Source: Parabacteroides sp. AM08-6
Lineage (GTDB): Bacteria; Bacteroidota; Bacteroidia; Bacteroidales; Tannerellaceae
Direction: 5' to 3'
Assembly: GCF_003473295.1 (NCBI RefSeq)
Contig: NZ_QRMP01000005.1
Location: 1 to 64,000, forward strand
Length of the DNA: 64,000 nucleotides
Shown: one piece after another, positions 37,857 through 47,324 of the stretch
Layout: every line of letters begins with the position of its first letter
Numbering within the stretch: position 1 is the first letter of the stretch
The notes under the pieces: model-generated
What the model saw: the letters and a program-made list of their open reading frames with translations, nothing else
Database searches by the model: none
What the model was told of the DNA's origin: nothing
Program-made: the position numbers and the translations under genes

Positions 37857-40400
37857 GTGGACCTCAAAACTTACACCTTCGATGAAGCATTTAAAGCTTC
37901 GCTAGACTACTTTACAGGCGACGAATTGGCCGCTAAAGTATGGGTAAACAAGTATGCCTTGAAGGATGCATTCGGGAATATTTATGAAAAATCCCCCGTT
38001 GATATGCACCATCGTTTGGCAAGCGAGATTGCTCGCGTAGAAAAAAAGTATCCTAATCCTCTATCGGAAAGAGAACTTTTTGACCTTTTTGATCATTTCC
38101 GTTACATCGTCCCTCAAGGAAGTCCGATGACGGGAATTGGCAATAATTATCAAATTGCCTCACTCTCTAACTGTTTCGTAATCGGATTGGACGGAGAAGC
38201 CGATTCGTATGGTGCGATTATCAAAATTGATGAAGAACAAGTACAGTTGATGAAACGTCGCGGTGGGGTAGGACATGATTTGTCTCATATCCGCCCGAAA
38301 GGTTCGCCTGTGAAAAATTCGGCACTGACTTCAACCGGGTTGGTGCCTTTTATGGAACGTTACTCCAATTCTACCCGTGAGGTGGCTCAGGATGGACGTC
38401 GAGGGGCGTTGATGCTTAGTGTCTCTATAAAGCATCCGGATTCTGAATCTTTCATTGATGCGAAGATGACGGAAGGTAAGGTGACGGGAGCAAATGTTTC
38501 TGTTAAGCTTGATGATGATTTTATGAAGGCTGTCGTAAACGGAACTGTTTACAAACAGCAATATCCGATAGATTCGGCTAATCCTACAACTGTAAAAGAA
38601 ATTGATGCGGCTGCCCTGTGGAAAAAGATTATCCATAATGCCTGGAAGTCTGCAGAACCCGGAGTACTTTTCTGGGATACTATTTTACGGGAATCTGTAC
38701 CGGATTCGTATGCAGATCTCGGATTCCGGACTGTTTCTACAAATCCTTGTGGCGAAATACCTTTGTGTCCTTATGATAGCTGCCGTCTGTTGGCTATAAA
38801 TCTTTATTCGTATGTGGTGAATCCTTTTACGAAAGATGCTTATTTCGATTATGATTTATTTAAGAAGCATGTAGGACTGGCACAGCGTATTATGGATGAT
38901 ATTATTGATTTGGAGTCTGAAAAGATTGCACAGATTCTGTCAAAAATAGATGCAGACCCGGAATCGTTGGAAGTAAAACAAAGTGAGCGGCATTTGTGGG
39001 AGAAGATTCAGAGAAAGACTTTGCAAGGGCGTCGTACAGGTGTCGGTATTACGGCTGAAGGCGATATGATTGCCGCGTTAGGATTGCGCTACGGAACGGA
39101 AGAAGCAACAGATTGTGCGGAAAATGTGCAGAAGACATTGGCATTGGCTGCTTATCGTTCTTCTGTTGATATGGCAAAGGAACGTGGCGCATTTGAAATC
39201 TATGATGCTAAGCGTGAAGAAAAAAATCCGTTTATCAACCGTTTGCGGGAAGCTGATGCACAGTTGTATGAAGATATGGTGAAATACGGCCGCCGTAATA
39301 TTGCTTGTCTGACGATTGCTCCGACCGGGACAACGAGTTTAATGACCCAGACGACTTCTGGTATCGAACCGGTTTTCTTGCCTGTATACCGTCGCCGTCG
39401 TAAGGTGAATCCTAATGATGCGGAAGCCCGTGTGGATTTTGTGGATGAAACCGGGGACGCATTTGAAGAATATATTGTATTCCATCATAAATTTGTTACC
39501 TGGATGTTGGCTAACGGTTATTCTGCGTCCAAGAAATATACTCAGGAAGAGGTAGAGGAGCTCGTGGCTAAATCGCCGTATTATAAAGCTACTTCCAACG
39601 ATGTTGACTGGTTGCAGAAAGTGCGTATGCAGGGGCGTATTCAAAAATGGGTAGACCATTCTATCAGTGTAACAATCAATTTACCGGCGGATGTGACTGA
39701 GGAACTTGTTGATACCCTGTATGTGGAAGCTTGGAGATGTGGCTGTAAAGGTTGTACCGTTTATCGTGACGGCTCTCGTTCAGGGGTGTTATTGTCTACA
39801 GATAACGGGAAGAAAAAGAAAGATGATTGTAATTGCATGGAGCCTCCTATTATTGTGGCAACGCGTCCCCGTGAGCTGGAAGCTGATGTTGTGAAGTTCC
39901 AGAATAATCGTGAGAAATGGATTGCATTTGTCGGTTTGTTGAATGGCCGTCCGTATGAAATCTTTACCGGTCTTGCCGATGATGATGAAGGTATCATGCT
40001 TCCCAAGAATGTATCAAAAGGGTCTATCATCAAAAGTTATGATGAAGACGGAAATAAACATTACGATTTTCAATTCAAGAATAAGCGTGGTTATAAAATG
40101 ACTATCGAGGGTTTGGATGGAAAATTCGACCCGGAATTCTGGAATTATGCAAAATTGATATCCGGTGTGCTGCGTTACGGTATGCCTATTGACCAGGTTA
40201 TTAAATTGGTTCAGGGAATGGAATTGAATAATGAATCTATTAATACTTGGAAAAATGGTGTGGAACGCGCATTAAAGAAATATTTGCCAAATGGTACGGA
40301 AGCAAAAGGACAGAAGTGTCCGAATTGTGGACAAGAAACGCTTGTTTATCAAGAAGGTTGTTTGATTTGTACGAATTGTGGCGCTTCCAGATGCGGATGA
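37857..40400 (+). CDS. nrdJ: Adenosylcobalamin-dependent ribonucleotide reductase (class II)
   Basis: The enzyme makes deoxyribonucleotides with a B12-generated radical and needs neither oxygen nor a second subunit. The 847-aa product (GTG start) has NCFVIG with the first active Cys near residue 102, KRRGGVGHDLSHIRPKGSPV, the NPCGEIPLCPYDSCR block with the central active Cys, the phosphate-binding APTGTTSL and a C-terminal zinc-ribbon tail with CPNCGQE and CTNCGAS. This tail is typical of vitamin B12-dependent NrdJ. No cobalamin riboswitch motif was seen upstream. Confidence 0.94.
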   Translation: MDLKTYTFDEAFKASLDYFTGDELAAKVWVNKYALKDAFGNIYEKSPVDMHHRLASEIARVEKKYPNPLSERELFDLFDHFRYIVPQGSPMTGIGNNYQIASLSNCFVIGLDGEADSYGAIIKIDEEQVQLMKRRGGVGHDLSHIRPKGSPVKNSALTSTGLVPFMERYSNSTREVAQDGRRGALMLSVSIKHPDSESFIDAKMTEGKVTGANVSVKLDDDFMKAVVNGTVYKQQYPIDSANPTTVKEIDAAALWKKIIHNAWKSAEPGVLFWDTILRESVPDSYADLGFRTVSTNPCGEIPLCPYDSCRLLAINLYSYVVNPFTKDAYFDYDLFKKHVGLAQRIMDDIIDLESEKIAQILSKIDADPESLEVKQSERHLWEKIQRKTLQGRRTGVGITAEGDMIAALGLRYGTEEATDCAENVQKTLALAAYRSSVDMAKERGAFEIYDAKREEKNPFINRLREADAQLYEDMVKYGRRNIACLTIAPTGTTSLMTQTTSGIEPVFLPVYRRRRKVNPNDAEARVDFVDETGDAFEEYIVFHHKFVTWMLANGYSASKKYTQEEVEELVAKSPYYKATSNDVDWLQKVRMQGRIQKWVDHSISVTINLPADVTEELVDTLYVEAWRCGCKGCTVYRDGSRSGVLLSTDNGKKKKDDCNCMEPPIIVATRPRELEADVVKFQNNREKWIAFVGLLNGRPYEIFTGLADDDEGIMLPKNVSKGSIIKSYDEDGNKHYDFQFKNKRGYKMTIEGLDGKFDPEFWNYAKLISGVLRYGMPIDQVIKLVQGMELNNESINTWKNGVERALKKYLPNGTEAKGQKCPNCGQETLVYQEGCLICTNCGASRCG

Positions 40401-40409
40401 TAAACCTGT

Positions 40410-40490
40410 AGAATTGTGAATTATAAATTTTGAATGTAAAATGCATGTTTTCCAACTATCATTCATCATTTATAATTCATAATTCTTTTT
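40410..40490 (+). terminator. Long AT-rich inverted repeat after nrdJ
   Basis: The arms 40410-40429 and 40467-40486 are complementary except for two positions, and pairing extends inward through TTTGAATG and CATTCATC. A T-run ends the right arm. It can act as a terminator for nrdJ, though the stem is longer and more AT-rich than usual. Confidence 0.6.
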
Positions 40491-40521
40491 ATCTTTGTGA
40501 CCAGAACTAAAAGTAATACCC

Positions 40522-43206
40522 ATGAAAGTCACCTTTAATATTAACTTCCATACCGTTTGGGGACAGAAGCTATGTATAGTAGGGTCGATACCGGAGTTAG
40601 GTTCCTGGGAACCGGCTTTAGCTAAAGAAATGAATTATGCGGGAGATGGTAACTGGCAATTGGAGCTGGAAATTACTTCTCCGGTTGAACAAATAGAATA
40701 CCGATACTTCCTAAGTTCAAATGACGAGCAGATATTTGAAGAATGGGAGAGGAACCATCAAGTGTTTTTCATAGGTTCTGCTACTCGGTATACCCTTTAT
40801 GACTATTGGCAGATACGTCCTGTAAATCTCGCATTTTATTCGTCGGCATTTACGAAAAGCTTATTCGCACATCCTTGTAACACGTATGAGCGTGCCGTTA
40901 AAAGCGGTAAACGGCTGACCATTAAAATATCTGTTCCCCGTGTAGAAAAAAATCAAAGTGTTGCCATTACCGGTAATCAGGATTGTTTGGGAAATTGGCA
41001 TCCGGATAAGGCTCTGATATTAAGTTGCGATACTTTTCCTGTCTGGCATATCGATTTGGATGCAAACGAGATTACCTATCCGTTGGAATATAAATTCCTG
41101 ATTTACGACGATAAGCGGCAACCCTTGTATTGGGAAGAAGATGAGAACCGCTTTTTGAATTTGCCGCAACAGTCGGTCGGCGAAACCGTGATTGTTTCCG
41201 GTCTTTATTTTCGGGATAACTTGCCTTTTTGGCGTTGTACCGGTTCGGTAATCCCGGTTTTTTCTTTGCGTTCGGAGCAAAGTTTTGGCGTGGGTGATTT
41301 GGGTGATTTGCAGCTGTTGGTAGATTGGGCGAAAAAAACGAACCAACGTATCATACAGGTATTGCCGATGAATGATACAACAATGACGCATACCTGGGTT
41401 GACTCCTATCCTTATAGTGCTATTTCGATTTATGCACTTCACCCGATGTATATAAACCTGCCTTTGCTGGGTGTATTGAAAGATAAAGAAAGAGCGGCTT
41501 TTTTTGCAGCCAAGCAGGTGGAGCTGAATGCAAAAGATACGGTCGATTACGAAGAAGTTGTTAAATATAAGCTTGCATATTGCCGCGAGTTTTTCAAGCA
41601 GGAAGGTGCTGCGGTTCTTGATTCGCAGGGGTTTAAGGAATTCCTGCTTCAAAATGAGACTTGGCTGCTTCCTTATGCTGCTTATTGCTATTTGCGGGAT
41701 ATGTATGGTACTTCCGATTTTACGAAATGGAAAGACTATTCGGTATTCGACAAATCTCGTGTACGCAAATTATGTACCGGAAATGGGAAAGCCTATCCGG
41801 ATATATCTTTCTCCTATTTCCTGCAATACATGTTGCATACACAGTTTAAGTCTGTTTCAGACTATGCTCGTAAAAACGGTATTGTGCTGAAAGGTGACTT
41901 GCCGATAGGTGTCAGCCGTACCAGTATTGAGGCGTGGACAGAACCTCAATATTTCAATATGAACGGGCAGGCCGGTGCTCCTCCTGATGATTTTTCCGTC
42001 AATGGACAAAACTGGATGTTCCCGACTTATAATTGGGATGCCATGGAAAAAGATAATTTCATCTGGTGGAAAAACCGTTTCCGTAAATTGAGTGATTATT
42101 TCGATTGTTTCCGCATTGACCATATTTTAGGTTTCTTCCGTATCTGGGAAGTGCCGATGGACTATGTACAGGGACTTTGTGGCCATTTTAATCCAGCATT
42201 GCCGTTTACGGAAGAGGAAATCGAGCAGTATGGACTGATTTTCAATGAAGCCCGTCTGACGACTCCGCATATAAATCGTGAGTTTTTGCCGGAATTGTTT
42301 GGTGAGCAGGTGGAAATGGTGATTGGAACTTATCTGGCGCAGTCTTCTTCGAACCATTTTGTCTTGAAACCGTTTTGTGATACACAAAGAAAGATTGAAG
42401 CTTTGTTTGCCGGAAAAACGGACGAAGGTTCGATACGGATTAAAGAAGGATTGTTTGCCATAGCAAATGAGGTATTGTTCCTTCGTGATTCGCGTAATCC
42501 GGATAAATTCCATCCGCGTATTTCGGCAAATCAGTCTTACCTTTATCGTGAGTTAAGTACAACTGACCGGTATGCATTCGATCAATTGTATTGGCATTTC
42601 TTCTATCATCGTCATAATGACTTTTGGAAAGCGCAGGCTTTTAAACGTTTGACGCCATTGGTTGGTAGTACGGATATGTTGGTCTGTGGAGAAGATTTAG
42701 GCATGATACCGGATTCTGTACCCGATGTCATGAATAAATTGCAAATATTCAGTTTGGAAATAGAGCGAATGCCTAAGACTGCTCAGCGTGAATTTACCGA
42801 TTTGCTTAATTTACCTTACCATTCGGTATGCACGACATCGACGCACGACATGTCTCCGCTTCGCAGTTGGTGGAAGGAAGATTATGCCAGAACGCAACGT
42901 TATTATAATCAGGTTTTAGGCAGGCAGGGGGAAGCAACGGAGGAATGTACTTCCGATATTGCCACCCAGATTGTCTCTAATCATTTGAATACCCATTCGA
43001 TGTTGGCAATCATTCCGTTGCAGGATTGGTTTGCCATGGACGATAGTATCAAGCGGAAAGATGCCAGTGCCGAACGAATCAATATCCCATCCCATCCCAA
43101 TCATTATTGGAGATACCGGATGCATATAACACTGGAGGAGCTATTACGGGCAGATAATCTGAATAATAAGATTATAGCATTGATAGAAAAGTCAGGAAGA
43201 AAATAG
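40522..43206 (+). CDS. malQ: 4-alpha-glucanotransferase (GH77) with two CBM20 domains
   Basis: MalQ transfers glucan segments between maltodextrins in cytoplasmic glycogen and starch metabolism. The 894-aa product has two N-terminal starch-binding CBM20 domains (about residues 1-105 and 130-235, each with a LGxW segment such as ELGSWEPA and CLGNWHPD) and a GH77 catalytic domain. The nucleophile Asp is near residue 533 in FRIDHILGFFRIWEVP, the acid/base Glu near 723 in CGEDLGMIP and the third acid near 775 in TSTHDMSPLRSWW. This plant DPE2-like layout is usual in Bacteroidetes. A perfect bidirectional terminator follows. Confidence 0.94.
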   Translation: MKVTFNINFHTVWGQKLCIVGSIPELGSWEPALAKEMNYAGDGNWQLELEITSPVEQIEYRYFLSSNDEQIFEEWERNHQVFFIGSATRYTLYDYWQIRPVNLAFYSSAFTKSLFAHPCNTYERAVKSGKRLTIKISVPRVEKNQSVAITGNQDCLGNWHPDKALILSCDTFPVWHIDLDANEITYPLEYKFLIYDDKRQPLYWEEDENRFLNLPQQSVGETVIVSGLYFRDNLPFWRCTGSVIPVFSLRSEQSFGVGDLGDLQLLVDWAKKTNQRIIQVLPMNDTTMTHTWVDSYPYSAISIYALHPMYINLPLLGVLKDKERAAFFAAKQVELNAKDTVDYEEVVKYKLAYCREFFKQEGAAVLDSQGFKEFLLQNETWLLPYAAYCYLRDMYGTSDFTKWKDYSVFDKSRVRKLCTGNGKAYPDISFSYFLQYMLHTQFKSVSDYARKNGIVLKGDLPIGVSRTSIEAWTEPQYFNMNGQAGAPPDDFSVNGQNWMFPTYNWDAMEKDNFIWWKNRFRKLSDYFDCFRIDHILGFFRIWEVPMDYVQGLCGHFNPALPFTEEEIEQYGLIFNEARLTTPHINREFLPELFGEQVEMVIGTYLAQSSSNHFVLKPFCDTQRKIEALFAGKTDEGSIRIKEGLFAIANEVLFLRDSRNPDKFHPRISANQSYLYRELSTTDRYAFDQLYWHFFYHRHNDFWKAQAFKRLTPLVGSTDMLVCGEDLGMIPDSVPDVMNKLQIFSLEIERMPKTAQREFTDLLNLPYHSVCTTSTHDMSPLRSWWKEDYARTQRYYNQVLGRQGEATEECTSDIATQIVSNHLNTHSMLAIIPLQDWFAMDDSIKRKDASAERINIPSHPNHYWRYRMHITLEELLRADNLNNKIIALIEKSGRK

Positions 43207-43212
43207 AGAAAA

Positions 43213-43255
43213 CAAAAAGAGGATATTCTACTTTACGCTGAATATCCTCTTTTTG
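43213..43255. terminator. Bidirectional terminator between malQ and bactofilin
   Basis: A perfect 16-bp inverted repeat (43213-43228 with 43240-43255) has A's on the left and T's on the right around an 11-base loop, so it can stop transcription from both convergent genes. Confidence 0.9.
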
Positions 43256-43280
43256 TTTATAATAAATTTATTCTCTGCTT

Positions 43281-43658
43281 TTATTTGCTAGTCTCTTTGG
43301 TAGCGACCTCTCCGGACATATTGCAAGCTCCGTTAAAACGTGCATTCGGTTCTATTTCAAGAGACTGTGCGGAAATGTCTCCTTTGATTACAGCTGTAGA
43401 TTTCAGGATAAGCTTAGAACTTACACGGATGGAACCTTCTACATTACCTAGTATTTCCGCATTAGCCGCAACGATATTACCTGTAACATTTCCTTTGGGG
43501 CCGACAACGATTTTTCCATTGCAGTCTACATCTCCTTCCACTTTTCCATCTAAGCGGAAGTCTGTTTCTGTATGAATATCTCCTTTTACGTTCGTGCCGG
43601 TGGCGAGGGTGTTATGCAACCCACCAGTTGTATTTTCTTCTTTCAGTTTTATTCCCAT
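43281..43658 (-). CDS. Bactofilin (polymer-forming cytoskeletal protein)
   Basis: Bactofilins polymerise into cytoplasmic filaments that position cell-wall or surface machinery. The 125-aa product is almost entirely the bactofilin right-handed beta-helix: TDFRLDGKVEGDVDCNGKIVVGPKGNVTGNIVAANAEILG and IKGDISAQSLEIEPNARFNG. The ATG at 43658 is chosen because a -7 box (complement of 43683-43690) places the transcript start near 43676, after the upstream in-frame TTG. Confidence 0.9.
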   Translation of the reverse strand: MGIKLKEENTTGGLHNTLATGTNVKGDIHTETDFRLDGKVEGDVDCNGKIVVGPKGNVTGNIVAANAEILGNVEGSIRVSSKLILKSTAVIKGDISAQSLEIEPNARFNGACNMSGEVATKETSK

Positions 43659-43748
43659 CGTTTTTATACTTTGTTGCTTTCGCAAATATAAGACTATTTT
43701 TTTGCAGAAAGGTTTACTTTATCTACATTTACAGATAAAATAACGATT

Positions 43749-44111
43749 ATGATAACAAAAATACAACTGGAGACAATGAAATTCTATGCCTACCATGGTG
43801 TAATGCCGCAAGAAAAACAGGTAGGAAATAATTTCGTTGTCGACCTTGTTTTGACAGCTCCTCTGGAAAAGGCCCTGATGAGCGATGAACTGGAAGATAC
43901 CATTAATTACGCGGCTGTTTATGCTGTAGTGAAGCGAGAGATGGACATTCCTTCCAAGTTGCTCGAACATGCCGCAGGCCGTATCTTATATGCACTAAAA
44001 GAACAATTTCCCAGTTTGACGGAGATAGAATTGAAACTGTCCAAATTAAATCCGCCTTTCGGAGGAGATGTTTATAGCGCATCAATTCTTCTCAAAGAGA
44101 AATTCTGTTAG
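43749..44111 (+). CDS. folB: Dihydroneopterin aldolase
   Basis: FolB cleaves dihydroneopterin to 6-hydroxymethyl-dihydropterin in folate synthesis. The 120-aa product has the family length and the signature LETMKFYAYHGVMPQEKQVGNNFVVDL with the catalytic Glu, the TINYAAVY motif, and the Lys in KLSKLNPPFGGD. No other folate gene is adjacent. The [FeFe] hydrogenase gene follows on the same strand. Confidence 0.93.
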   Translation: MITKIQLETMKFYAYHGVMPQEKQVGNNFVVDLVLTAPLEKALMSDELEDTINYAAVYAVVKREMDIPSKLLEHAAGRILYALKEQFPSLTEIELKLSKLNPPFGGDVYSASILLKEKFC

Positions 44112-44131
44112 TATATTTTAATATTATTGAC

Positions 44132-44139
44132 TATCTTTG
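44132..44139 (+). promoter_or_regulatory. Possible -7 element for the hydrogenase gene
   Basis: TATCTTTG matches the -7 consensus 34 bases before the ATG at 44173. It includes the upstream in-frame TTG, which is therefore not the start codon. No clear -33 TTTG at the expected distance. Confidence 0.4.
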
Positions 44140-44172
44140 TGCCCTTATTTAAGCACAAATAATAGATTTACC

Positions 44173-45636
44173 ATGGCATTTACTAACAACGTAATGATTG
44201 TCCGCCACGGATTGTTGGCGAAGTTAATAAGACTCTGGAAAGAAAACCGTCTTCTTGATGAGATTGATCGTTTACCCATAGAGCTGAGTCCCCGTAAATC
44301 GAAAGTTATCGGTCGTTGCTGTGTACATAAGGAGCGGGCAGTGTGGAAATATAAGACACTTCCTCTTTTAGGCTTCGATATGCAAGATGAAGTGGACGAG
44401 CTGACTCCTCTTTCCGAATATGCCAAACGAGCATTACTCCGCTCGGAAAATAAGAAAGAGAATTTGATGTGTGTCGTAGATGAAGCCTGTTCGTCTTGTG
44501 TACAGGTGAATTATGAGATTACGAACCTTTGCCGTGGTTGTGTAGCCCGCAGTTGCTATATGAACTGTCCGAAAGATGCTATCCGTTTTAAGAAGAACGG
44601 GCAGGCAGAGATTGACCATGATACATGTATCAGTTGCGGTAAATGTCATCAGAATTGTCCTTACCATGCTATCGTATATATTCCGATTCCTTGTGAAGAA
44701 GTCTGTCCGGTGAAAGCCATCAGCAAAGATGAATATGGAGTGGAGCATATCGATGAAACAAAATGTATCTATTGCGGTAAATGTATAAATGCTTGCCCGT
44801 TTGGTGCTATTTTTGAAATTTCTCAGGTATTCGATATCCTGCAACGCCTACGGAATAAGGAACCGATGGTTGCAATTGTGGCCCCTTCTATTCTGGCACA
44901 ATTCAGTGCTCCGGTAGAGAAAGTATACGGAGCCATCAAGTCGATGGGCTTCCTTGAAATAGTGGAAGTCGCCCAGGGAGCCATGAAGACTACCAGCCAC
45001 GAAGCTGAAGAATTAAAAGAAAAATTGGCGGAAGGACAACCTTTTATGACGACCAGCTGCTGTCCTTCTTATGTTCAACTTGCCGAGAAACATATTCCGG
45101 ATTTGAAGAAATATATCTCTTCGACCGGTTCACCGATGTATTATACGGCCCGGATTGTGAAAGAGAAATATCCGGATGCCCAAATAGTCTTTATCGGTCC
45201 GTGTGTGGCTAAACGCAAAGAAGTGAAAATGGACCCGTGTGTGGATTTCACGCTTACTTTCGAGGAGGTCGGTTCCATCATGGAAGGCCTTGGTATAAAG
45301 GTAGAAGATGCACAACCCTTCTCCGTCCTCTTTAATTCAGTTCGCGAGGCGCACGGATTTGCGCAAACGGGCGGTGTTATCAACGCAGTGAAAGTATATC
45401 TGAAAGAAGATAATCCGGACATCAACGCTATCCAAGTTGCCAACCTGACCAAAAAGAACGTAGCATTACTCCGTGCTTATGCCAAAACCGGAAAAGCACC
45501 TGCACAGTTTATCGAAGTAATGGCTTGCGAAGGTGGGTGTGTTACCGGTCCGTGCATTCATGGTGATAAGGCTTCCGGCCAGAAACAGCTACTGAAGGAA
45601 CTTACTAAATTTTATACACAAGGCGGAAAATGGTAA
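44173..45636 (+). CDS. Monomeric [FeFe] hydrogenase
   Basis: The enzyme interconverts protons and H2, probably disposing of fermentation electrons from ferredoxin. The 487-aa product has an N-terminal Cys-rich part that could hold three iron-sulfur clusters (CRGCVARSCYMNCP, CISCGKCHQNCP, CEEVCP and CIYCGKCINACP) and an H-cluster domain with TSCCPSY near residue 296, GPCVAKRKE near 344 and MACEGGC near 452. All H-cluster cysteines are present. The motif variants resemble the monomeric group B type rather than the clostridial group A type. The maturases HydE, HydF and HydG are not in the window. Confidence 0.9.
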   Translation: MAFTNNVMIVRHGLLAKLIRLWKENRLLDEIDRLPIELSPRKSKVIGRCCVHKERAVWKYKTLPLLGFDMQDEVDELTPLSEYAKRALLRSENKKENLMCVVDEACSSCVQVNYEITNLCRGCVARSCYMNCPKDAIRFKKNGQAEIDHDTCISCGKCHQNCPYHAIVYIPIPCEEVCPVKAISKDEYGVEHIDETKCIYCGKCINACPFGAIFEISQVFDILQRLRNKEPMVAIVAPSILAQFSAPVEKVYGAIKSMGFLEIVEVAQGAMKTTSHEAEELKEKLAEGQPFMTTSCCPSYVQLAEKHIPDLKKYISSTGSPMYYTARIVKEKYPDAQIVFIGPCVAKRKEVKMDPCVDFTLTFEEVGSIMEGLGIKVEDAQPFSVLFNSVREAHGFAQTGGVINAVKVYLKEDNPDINAIQVANLTKKNVALLRAYAKTGKAPAQFIEVMACEGGCVTGPCIHGDKASGQKQLLKELTKFYTQGGKW

Positions 45637-45685
45637 CTACATTCTCCGGGCAATAGCGTGATAATGTACCTGATGGGATAAGACC

Positions 45686-46279
45686 TTATTCCGGTAAGGT
45701 AGTCTTTGCATTCGGAAAGTCCAGCTTTTTGTATTTGCTTATCATGGTGTTATCGAGTGTTCCCTTTTCATCGGAGAAAGAAACAGGAGATTTTGAGAAA
45801 TCCCAAGTCCCGAGATAATGTAGAGTATTTGGCGAAACGGTGAAGGAATACATTTCGAAATCTTCTTCTTTCAGTTCGCCTGTATCAACGCGCTCTTGTA
45901 GCTTATCATTTACTTCGATGCCTTTAAAGATAGGTTCAATATGGCTTTTACCCCCGTACCAAGTGCTTTTCGTCCACCAATAATTGACGATAGCGTATGT
46001 GCCGGGTTCGATTACATAGCAGAAAACATTTTCTTTAGCCGCTTTGAAAGTTGTCTTGACGCGGAAAGTATATGTCTCGTGTGTATCAATATTTACGATT
46101 CGTATATCTTGCGGATACCCACCGCTTTTGAAACCCAGTCGTTGGATAAATTTGCCGTAGAATATGGCCTTGCCTGCCGGAACAGCTTCATTCGACTTCG
46201 GTTCTTCGAGTCTGATAAGGTTTTCGCCCCGACTAAAAACGGAGAGACAAAGAAAAAGGATTGTAATTAGAGTTTTCAT
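45686..46279 (-). CDS. Secreted protein of unknown function
   Basis: The 197-aa product has a signal peptide (MKTLITILFLCLSVFSRG) and a predicted beta-rich mature domain with VPAGKAIFYGKFI, YTFRVKTTFKAAKENVFCYVIEPGTYAIVNYWW and YSFTVSPNTLHYLGTWDF. I do not recognise the family. The open frame extends 90 codons upstream, but that part overlaps the GT2 gene and lacks coding character, so the ATG at 46279 is chosen. It lies 22 bases after the GT2 gene and may be the last gene of that operon. Confidence 0.65.
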   Translation of the reverse strand: MKTLITILFLCLSVFSRGENLIRLEEPKSNEAVPAGKAIFYGKFIQRLGFKSGGYPQDIRIVNIDTHETYTFRVKTTFKAAKENVFCYVIEPGTYAIVNYWWTKSTWYGGKSHIEPIFKGIEVNDKLQERVDTGELKEEDFEMYSFTVSPNTLHYLGTWDFSKSPVSFSDEKGTLDNTMISKYKKLDFPNAKTTLPE

Positions 46280-46301
46280 ACAATTGTTAGGAATGGAATA
46301 A

Positions 46302-47324
46302 TTATAAATCAGAAAATTTCTTTTTCCCTTGCAGATAGAACGCTGCGATAAGACTTCCTTTCCGTAGCTCCGGAATATCGGAAAGGACGGTTTTCGATAG
46401 ATTCTCCTTCCGTTGGGCGGTATAAGCCGGTTGCAATTCGAAGAATGCTTTTCTTGCTTCGTACACCGCTTTGGCATTCGGGAAATGTCCACAGGCCAGG
46501 AATTTGGTAGCGGCAATGTAATCCAACCAGAAGCGAACACGCATGACATGTTTCAAATCCTTTTCCGGTAAGTTCTTATAAAGCATCAATAGATTATTGC
46601 GGAAGTTAAGGAAAGTCTTTCGTGGACTTTCCACATTCAATGTGGCCCCTCCGACATGATAGACTACCGATTGAGGCGTACAGATGAGGCGATACCCGCG
46701 TGAGCGTAGCCGCCAGCACATGTCGATTTCTTCCTGATGGGCGAAAAAACCGGTATCCAGCCCCCCCGCTTCTTTATAAATAGCCGTCCGCACAAACAGG
46801 CAAGCCCCGGTAGCCCATAACAAATCAGCGGGCGTATCGTATTGACCGTTATCTTTTTCCACAACGTGCAACACGCGTCCCCGGCAATACGGATAACCGT
46901 ACCGGTCCATAAAGCCACCGGCTGCTCCGGCATATTCGAAATAGGCTTTGTTGCGTTCGGCAAGGATTTTAGGTTGGACGCAAGCGATTGTCTTGTCTTC
47001 ATCCATAGCGGAGACCGGAGCATCCGCCCAGCCGGGAGTCACTTCCACATCGCTGTTGAGCAAGACGGTATATTCGCTGTCTATTTCTTTCAACGCTTGG
47101 TTGTATCCTTCGGCAAAGCCGTAATTCTTATCAAACCGGATGATGCCGACAGTCGGAAACTTCTCTTGTAGCATTGCGATAGAGTCGTCCGTCGAACCGT
47201 TGTCGGCCACAATGACTTCGCCCCATTCGGTCGGGGTATTCGCTACGACGGAAGGCAGGAACTTTTCCATCAAAGCTTTTCCGTTCCAATTCAGTATAAC
47301 GACAGCCAGCTTCTTATTCTTCAT
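46302..47324 (-). CDS. Family 2 glycosyltransferase
   Basis: The 340-aa product is a GT-A fold glycosyltransferase of the rhamnosyltransferase-like kind. It has VVILNWNGKALMEKFLPSVV, VADNGSTDDSIAML, the nucleotide-metal motif LLNSDVEV, and a helical C-terminal part with two basic patches. It probably adds sugar to a surface polymer or glycoprotein. The donor and acceptor are unknown. Its start overlaps the end of the LpxL-like gene by 11 bases, indicating coupled translation. Confidence 0.88.
   Translation of the reverse strand: MKNKKLAVVILNWNGKALMEKFLPSVVANTPTEWGEVIVADNGSTDDSIAMLQEKFPTVGIIRFDKNYGFAEGYNQALKEIDSEYTVLLNSDVEVTPGWADAPVSAMDEDKTIACVQPKILAERNKAYFEYAGAAGGFMDRYGYPYCRGRVLHVVEKDNGQYDTPADLLWATGACLFVRTAIYKEAGGLDTGFFAHQEEIDMCWRLRSRGYRLICTPQSVVYHVGGATLNVESPRKTFLNFRNNLLMLYKNLPEKDLKHVMRVRFWLDYIAATKFLACGHFPNAKAVYEARKAFFELQPAYTAQRKENLSKTVLSDIPELRKGSLIAAFYLQGKKKFSDL

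Noticed and set aside
46280..46549. 90-codon N-terminal extension of the secreted unknown protein
   Set aside because: It overlaps the GT2 gene, and a proper signal peptide begins at the internal ATG at 46279.
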